64,000 bases of DNA, taken from contig JASANE010016403.1 in the NCBI GenBank assembly GCA_030248225.1, positions 1-64,000 on the forward strand. The letters run 5' to 3'. The notes under the pieces were generated by a model, which searched no databases, was not told where the DNA came from, and saw nothing but the letters and a program-made list of their open reading frames with translations. The position numbers and the translations under genes were made by a program. The DNA is from Trileptium ribeirensis (Eukaryota > Nematoda > Enoplea > Enoplida > Thoracostomopsidae). Of this stretch, positions 57,906-64,000 are shown in pieces (position 1 is the first letter of the stretch; every line of letters begins with the position of its first letter).

Positions 57906-58923
57906 TAGCTTTCTTGGCTTACGACTTTATGTATGCAAACATACATTTAGAAAAAAAAATCCGTAACAGTTGGTAATAAATTTTAAACATATTGTTAGCG
58001 ATTTGGATATTACAAGGCTTCCTGCGCAGTAATCCTATGACAACTACAGAGGAAGAAGCATACATGTTACGTTAAAAGAGTCTCAAGGAAGGTAGCAGGG
58101 TAGCCTGGGTAGTCTGTGTGGGGCAGTACAGAGGCCCTCAGGGGAAGCTCTCCAAGAGTGATGAAAACAGTTGATAACCTCGCCCCCTCCCCTATTCAAC
58201 GACCCATTTTTGTCAAGTATACCCCTGTTTTACCTATTCTACCCTATTTTTGCTACTTTTCGCTAAAATTTTCGGCGTGGGAGAAGGAGGATCTTGGAAG
58301 GAAAGAGGGGGTGCCGACCATCAAGGGGTACCCTCAGGGAGACGGTAAACCAAGGCCTCGGGATAGGGAGTGTTAGCCCCTGAACATATGGCTGGTCACG
58401 TTTCAATTTATTTATATCTGAGCTGAGCTGATGAATTGAAGTGGAGGACTGTATTGTACGCCTGTAATTTAAATTACGCAATTGACGAACATAGACTTTC
58501 TGTAACTTTTGATTCGGGAAAAAAGTAAATTAAAAACCTATCAGTAATTCAGCACCGTGTGATTACACCCTTTCCATCATTATAGATAAAGCTCATGTGG
58601 ACGTATTTTGCTTCAAAATCTTTTTTAACTTATAAGCATTGTTTTATAACTGTCCGTTGTTCAAGTAGAGAACATTATGTAATTTTTAATTTAAATCTGT
58701 TTTGACAACTGGTTTGCCTTAAGTTTTCTGGTTCGTGTAGTTTATGACAGGTGCAGTTCGCAAAATCTTCGTAGTATAAAATATACCACAGTTTCCTAAG
58801 TTTAGAAGCATGTGAGAAAAAATTATGTGGTTAATCGCTACACTTGACTAGTTACGTATACCATTTGAGATTACAAAGCTAGTCTAAACTTAACAGAGAA
58901 TTTGTAAATTTGTTACGTCATGA
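57906..58923. other. No gene recognised
   Basis: Non-coding. 58090-58380 is moderately GC-rich with short palindromes (GAGGCCCTC, AAGGGGTACCCT). Confidence 0.4.
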
Positions 58924-59675
58924 TTGTTGGTGTCCGCTAGGCTTCGAGGTATTCCAATGGTACAAAACCTAAACACAGGTATCCGCGTGCGGGAAAATCC
59001 GGGAACTTCAAAAGTGTCCGGGAAAATCTGGGAATTTCGCCAAAAAAAGACTGACATTCGGGAATTCCATATGTCTGTCCGGGAAAAAACAAGACTAAGA
59101 TTACTTGAAATTGGGATAATGGTGTATTCCTCTATTTTAATGTTCGATCTAGTGATCCTGATCGAGTATCGTTCTGATCACGCTACCGGCAAAATAGTGA
59201 GTTGCACGAAATTATTTGGAAATAACTGTAAGGCCTTCAATGAAGCGCTGAATCGCGTGGCACAAAATGGCCAGATCGATATTTTAGTCATATTTTGGAA
59301 CAGTGACAAAAATACTGTGGTAACCCGATACTATAATTCCGCTTTTCTCGGCAAAGCGTCAGCTGTTCACATTGCCGAGAGTTTCAAATTGAGGTAGATT
59401 GAATCATACTGTCAAAAATACTACAAGTCGCAATGGATGGTCCGTCAGTTAATTTGAAATTCCATAGAGAATTGAAGGATGAAGTGGAAGTCGGGCCCGA
59501 TGGACCTCGCCTTTTGGACACTGGGACTTGTAGCTTACACGTTATATCTGGTGCCTTTCAAGCGGGATATAGAGCAGCAGGATGGAATGTTAACGGATTC
59601 CTGCGAAATATATATTATTGTCAACTTTTGGGCAGGTCCAATCTTGTATTTTCCTCCCTCATAGATAATATTTCA
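58924..59675 (+). pseudogene. hAT-like/transposase-derived protein relic
   Basis: 58924-59397 includes NEALNRVAQNGQIDILVIFW and VVTRYYNSAFLGKASAVHIA. After a stop and a one-base shift, LSKILQVAMDGPSVN (about 59409-59453), LLDTGTCSLHVISGAFQAG and AAGWNVNGFLRNIYY follow. This order of blocks is that of a widespread repetitive transposase-like family in animals (consensus words FDESLN-QMD-FW, TRY-S-FLGHA, MDGPNVN, GSCGLHVVHGAF, GW), usually linked to hAT-type elements. Both ends and the expected SPARR block are lost. Just upstream, GTCCGGGAAAATC/CGGGAATTC words form a short local repeat (58990-59090). Dead copy. Confidence 0.65.
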
Positions 59676-59711
59676 TAGGTTTTGACCTAATTACCAAAAT
59701 CACACCAATTC

Positions 59712-60350
59712 CATTCTACTCCCCTGGGGGATATCCATGCTCCCACAGGGGTGACTCCTATATCTATCCCCGAGGGGGAGAAAACTATCCAAACGTTACA
59801 TTACACTTCTCATTTCTTATCCCTTGCCTATATATTAACCCTTAAATCGGGCTTAAAATTTATGAATTCCCCTAATTTCACTTAAATAACACATTTCTCT
59901 TGGCTTTATCATTATCTCCTCCCGGTGGGGTGAGTTATAGCTCATAACGGGTACGTTCACACTTATTCCCACTCGGGTGAACCCATTATTCATTCCTATA
60001 TCGGGATATATCACCCCTATATCCTAATTCACACTTCATTTTATCTAAAAGTCCATATTTTTACTTTTCTATAAAATTTACAAAAGTATTTAGATTTTCC
60101 CAACTTGGGTGCAACTTTACCCAACTATCAGACTATATTTTATATTCTCCCTCTGTGGAATTCCCCTTAAACCCATTATTTTTCTATTTTTATTAACCTT
60201 GGGTTCCTCTAATTTCCCCCTTTTCTTCCAAAAACAAATAAATCAATATTTGATTTCTATCAACTATATACAACGGGGTTCCCCTCATTCACTCCTCTCC
60301 GGAAATATACTCAACCCCTGTGGGATACCTCTATATAACCCCTATTTCTA
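59712..60350. repeat. Block of many short CCC/GGG palindromes
   Basis: Every 40-80 bases there is a small C-run/G-run palindrome in AT-rich sequence, for example TCCCCTGGGGGA, CCCACAGGGGTG, CCCCGAGGGGG, TCCCGGTGGGGTGA, CCCACTCGGGTG and CCCCTGTGGGATA. The words between are similar too (TCCTATATC, ATTATTTTTCTA). It resembles a degenerate tandem array of stem-loops. No gene. Confidence 0.55.
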
Positions 60351-62272
60351 ACTCAAAACTCTCCAAAATTCTCCTAAAATCTGAGAAATATTATTACTAA
60401 TATATATACTATTAATACTAAATAAATTTACTTAGCTAACCTGTCTATTGTGTAAGGCTGGCAACATTATTAGTTTTGCGAAGTCGACGTATTAGTGTTG
60501 TTGTGTACAATATTATTCTACGTGTTATGTAGTATGCTCTCTCGGTGGAGTTGCAACATATTTTTCATTGATGTTATAATGCGTGTTGTTATATATGGTG
60601 AGATTTGAAGTTTTTGTTTTCTTCGCATTCGGGTTCTTTTTTCCTATGGAGTTCATTGGTTTGGTTATTAAGTGTTGGAAATTTCTATTTTCCTTTACTT
60701 GGTAGTGTGCATGAACTAAACGATCTATAGGGTTTCTACCATTCCTACCATTGTTACGGTAAAACTACCGGATAGTTACACATCCTACACGCCCGAGAGT
60801 CGTGTTTTCCCCTTACATACACACGCATATTATATAGTAAATTTAGCCTCACTCGCAGTGACTTTGCCGGAGGTTACCTGCATTTCTGGACCCTGCAGAG
60901 GAGGCGGGTGCGCTAGGCAGAGTAAGTCCTAGCCGGGTATATGGCAGACCAGAAAAAGGGCAGCCCATTCCTTAAACGGGAACCTCTGGGTGAGATTGGT
61001 CTTTCTCCCTTTCCGGCATCTTTTTACCAACCGTTGGACCCCAGGCTGCCACATCATGGGCTGCTCTATCGTCGAAGGCTGTGACATTGTAAACATTCTC
61101 TAGGGTGGGAAATAGGGGTTGTCCAATGCACAGGCTGGGGAAATTTTACGCTTAGGGGGCTTGGCAGTTATGGGCCAACACCCACGTTCTATTTAGGGAA
61201 AATCCTGTGTCACTTGTCCCTTAACACTAACACTTAAAATTCTTTGGTTTTTCAGGGTCACGAACCACACGAACATTTCAGGTAATGTACGATCTAAGGT
61301 ACATGTATCCTATAATGCATGATCGCACACTGTTGTTCCAGAACTAGTTCAAAAGTTCAAAAGCTATAAAAATTGTTACAGGTAGATTATTTCCGCAGTG
61401 CGAAACTCACGGTTACCACTATGAACCTAATATTTGGGAAGCTTGTTATGGTTGTTATACCTGGTGCATAATGCCGGGATTTTGTTAAGTTTGGCTCCAT
61501 AATCTTTTGTTGTTTTGTAACACCGTTACTATATAATCTTTAAACTTTCCAGCTAATTCCGGGTAATAAAATTTCTACTATACGGCTGTGCGTGTTATCT
61601 GGCCAGCAGGAGCTGATGGTGTTGTTTTTTTATTTTTACTTGTAGTTTACTAGATGTTACTTACAGTCGACGGATGGTGCGGGTCACCAACGCGTGCGCT
61701 ATCTTTTGTAAAATACTCAAGGTGGCAGGGCCACGTTATCTTCCCAGTACTTGCTCATTTGGCATTCACTCGGTAATATTGGCTAAATTGTTAGCGAAGG
61801 CTCATGTTTTAACGGACTGTTAGATTTATTATTTTAATGGCGTTATTCTTTATCTATTTTCAGACGACCTGTAAATATTTATAGCTTTAACGTTCTGGTG
61901 CAATCTTTCGACATAAATATTACGATCTCTAAAGGTAAAACCCAGATTTTTGTGTTATGCATAAATTGGTCGTTCTGGGTAAAAGAATTTTCCAGTATTG
62001 CAGAACAAGCTAACAATTTCATGAGAAATCCCTCATAGCTCCAGTCTGTGTCTCAACTCTGGCCGCTTGTCGAGCCGAGACAGAGCTTGGATGCCTTCAG
62101 AACTAATATAGTTCAAACCTACTCTTATTTGACCATCTGTGATGAAATTTCTTAATTCAAATTTTTCAAACTTATGCTTTCCAAAAAGTCATGCCAAACT
62201 TATTCAAATTCTATTCACTATACGCTACGGGACTGTTACACGGACTCTTCGCCGTAGCGACATTTTGCCTAA
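60351..62272. other. Upstream region of the right-edge gene; no gene recognised
   Basis: 60840-61260 is less AT-rich than its surroundings. It has imperfect repeats around CAGAGGAGGCGGGTGCG and GGCTGCC, but no frame. A promoter or 5' UTR for the next frame may lie here; none was identified. The last in-frame stop before that frame is at 62270. Confidence 0.35.
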
Positions 62273-62350
62273 AACTTGTTCGTTATTAGACGGCAACCAA
62301 CTTGGCCGCCGGAAACCAATGTGAGATGTCAAACGATAACTTGCCAACGA

Positions 62351-64000
62351 ATGTCTATATTCACTTGTGCACATTGTCGGTTGAGCTTTTGTCGTGGGCA
62401 TATCACAGAACACGGATGCCATACTCAGCCAACAGCGATTGGACATTGTGCTTTTGGACGATGGGTATGGAGTAAAGCGAAACACATTTTGCGTGATATC
62501 TGCGTGGCCGTGCCATACGTACAGTGTTCACATTGTCATAAGCTGTTATGCCCACATCACGCTACCACACATTGCTGTGGCGAACAAGATTATCATACCG
62601 GATGTTCAACTGCATTGGAATTATCTATTCCGGTACGACGCATGTTAAACGATGATGGTCATCCGGAAATCCATGCGGGAACTCCGGAGTTGGACAATGT
62701 CTATATACCGATCAGTCGTACCTTCCGATTGCGTCGACAACAAGGTTTCGCTAAATTTCGATTTCAAGCAGATATGCCAGATTGCACGAGACCTACTACA
62801 TGGACTATGCCGGATAATGCCATTCGAATAGTACCGACAGTGTGTCGCAGTGATGAGGAACAAATGATTCGTATACAAGCGGAATTAGTTCAACTACAGC
62901 AAGTCAATGCTGTGAATGAGCGTCGTAACGCGGAGTTGGAACAAGCTTTGCGCGATTCACAAACGGAAAATACTCAATCTCAACAAGAAACGACGCGTTT
63001 GCAACGTCAAAACGAAGTAATGCAAGAAAGCATATATCAATATCGTGCTCGCATCACAACGCTGGAAGAGCGAATTCAAGATCAAACGACGCAAATTTCT
63101 ACTTTGCAAGCGCGACCTGTCACTGCAGATATGATAGTGCAGTGCGGTGAAACTTTGGCTGCTGTCGGAGCCGAAAAGCAAAAGCCACCTAGAGAAGTCA
63201 AGCGGCGACGTCAGTCTTCTTCGGAGTCTCAGGATGAATCCACTTCTACCTCAGATGAAGGTGCTGTCGATGCTCCTTTAGCTTCAGGCAAACAGCCAGC
63301 ACATCCGAATATGATGATAGTCGGCAAAACGACTGATCCGGTGGAACGAACTAAGCGAATTCTAGCACGTGTGGAATCAACGCAAAAACCAACTGTGAAA
63401 CGAGAACGACGAACGACTATACGCGAAGGTTCACAAGTTTCTCGAAATACGCAACCGTTCACTACGCAGGGACCATTCCCACAGTTGCAGGTTCAACTTG
63501 AAAAGGTTACGTTTCCCCGAACGGCAACGCAACTGGGGACACGACAACGTGTATATAGTTTCTACGGTCCTTCGACATCGGCACCTTGTCCATCACCGGA
63601 GGAACAGATACGGGAATTTCCACTTGTGGAAGATACGGGTACAGATGTGGTTAACGTTGCAGCCACAGACGCCACGTGGTTATCAGATTATGCGGAACAA
63701 CCTGGCATGGAAGAATTGCGACATCAACCGCTGCTACCACATCTAATGCAGTGGCGACCAATGTATACCCATAATGATTTCGTACGGTCAGAGAGTGAGT
63801 ACCTGAATCAGCTCCGAATACGTTTCTATCAATTGGTAGCGGAATTGCAACAACCGGTCAGAACCATTGACTACATCCTGGTAATCGAACGCGTGGGACT
63901 TACGGCGTTTCAATACTTTCAAACGAAACTAACAAGGCCGGGAGCGAATCAAATCTACCAAGTCATTCTGCAAGCGTTAGCGAGTCGAATTCGATTCAAT
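62351..64000 (+). CDS. Unknown large protein with two Cys/His zinc modules and a coiled coil (runs off the edge)
   Basis: The frame is open from 62273; the first ATG is 62351, and it stays open for 550 codons to the end of the window. Residues 6-23 and 59-76 have exactly the same pattern, C-x2-C-x4-C-x2-H-x3-H-x-C, each followed by another Cys (33, 85). This resembles the second half of an AN1-type finger, duplicated. Residues about 168-254 are a Gln/Glu/Arg-rich coiled coil with no proline. Then come a basic KRRR and a Ser/Asp-rich stretch (about 275-300), a Pro/Thr-rich linker and a helical segment at the end. Codon use is clearly coding and, unlike most of the window, unbroken. I do not recognise the family. 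It may be a gag-like or other protein of a recent mobile element, or a host gene with one long exon. No neighbour helps to decide. Confidence 0.7.
   Translation, partial: MSIFTCAHCRLSFCRGHITEHGCHTQPTAIGHCAFGRWVWSKAKHILRDICVAVPYVQCSHCHKLLCPHHATTHCCGEQDYHTGCSTALELSIPVRRMLNDDGHPEIHAGTPELDNVYIPISRTFRLRRQQGFAKFRFQADMPDCTRPTTWTMPDNAIRIVPTVCRSDEEQMIRIQAELVQLQQVNAVNERRNAELEQALRDSQTENTQSQQETTRLQRQNEVMQESIYQYRARITTLEERIQDQTTQISTLQARPVTADMIVQCGETLAAVGAEKQKPPREVKRRRQSSSESQDESTSTSDEGAVDAPLASGKQPAHPNMMIVGKTTDPVERTKRILARVESTQKPTVKRERRTTIREGSQVSRNTQPFTTQGPFPQLQVQLEKVTFPRTATQLGTRQRVYSFYGPSTSAPCPSPEEQIREFPLVEDTGTDVVNVAATDATWLSDYAEQPGMEELRHQPLLPHLMQWRPMYTHNDFVRSESEYLNQLRIRFYQLVAELQQPVRTIDYILVIERVGLTAFQYFQTKLTRPGANQIYQVILQALASRIRFN

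Noticed and set aside
62645..63462. Minus-strand frames of 74-77 codons
   Set aside because: They are shadows of the long plus-strand frame at 62351-64000.

Overview
This is an AT-rich stretch of a nuclear animal genome, most likely from an invertebrate. The genes are split by spliceosomal introns (clean GT donors and AG acceptors). One intron is about 8 kb. Most of the DNA is decayed transposons of animal types: LINEs, Gypsy, Merlin, hAT, a tyrosine recombinase relic and Tc1-like or foldback MITEs. No bacterial operons, rRNA or intact tRNA genes were seen. Short arrays of a TTAGGC-type hexamer, the telomere unit known from nematodes, sit inside a Merlin element; this is only a weak hint about the phylum. 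Layout, left to right. 1-670: a run of small stem-loops, including six tandem hairpins with a compensatory base-pair change. 3159-3965 (minus): first exon of a secreted or membrane protein with a TGF-beta/activin-receptor-like cysteine pattern. 6560-7067: relic of a tyrosine recombinase. 12045-12506: hAT-like MITE with very GC-rich ends. 13387-23437: two exons of a glutamine-dependent asparagine synthetase flanking an intron of 8,068 bases. That intron holds a 387-bp tandem repeat, a nested GGAGCG-rich insertion and microsatellites. 24-26 kb: about 165-bp tandem repeats, a possible exon of unknown function (25138-25575, minus) and a self-complementary TTACCTGC repeat. 28.7-32 kb: two successive Gypsy pol relics. 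34811-41857: at least two exons of an LRAT/HRASLS-type (NlpC/P60-fold) acyltransferase-like gene. A complete 2.0-kb Merlin transposon, with terminal inverted repeats and an 8-bp target duplication, sits in its intron. 43.5-46 kb: a CR1/L2-like LINE tail and several small TA-flanked MITEs. 47652-52020: one LINE insertion bounded by a 14-bp target duplication, whose 5' part (2A-like motif, PHD finger, start of the endonuclease) is inverted relative to its 3' part (end of endonuclease, reverse transcriptase, RNase H). This is the signature of twin priming. 52-62 kb: mostly non-coding, with a 290-bp tandem duplication carrying a tRNA-like block, a foldback of purine/pyrimidine-asymmetric repeats, a hAT-like transposase relic and a palindrome-rich block. 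62351-64000: an uninterrupted reading frame that runs off the right edge and encodes two identically spaced Cys/His zinc modules followed by a coiled coil. I do not recognise its family. The cellular genes supported here (receptor-like exon, asparagine synthetase, LRAT-like gene) have no evident functional connection. The window reads as a gene-poor, transposon-rich region with genes expanded by intronic insertions. The strongest structural observations are the covarying hairpin array, the twin-primed LINE, the Merlin element carrying telomere-like repeats, and the unknown zinc-module protein at the right end.
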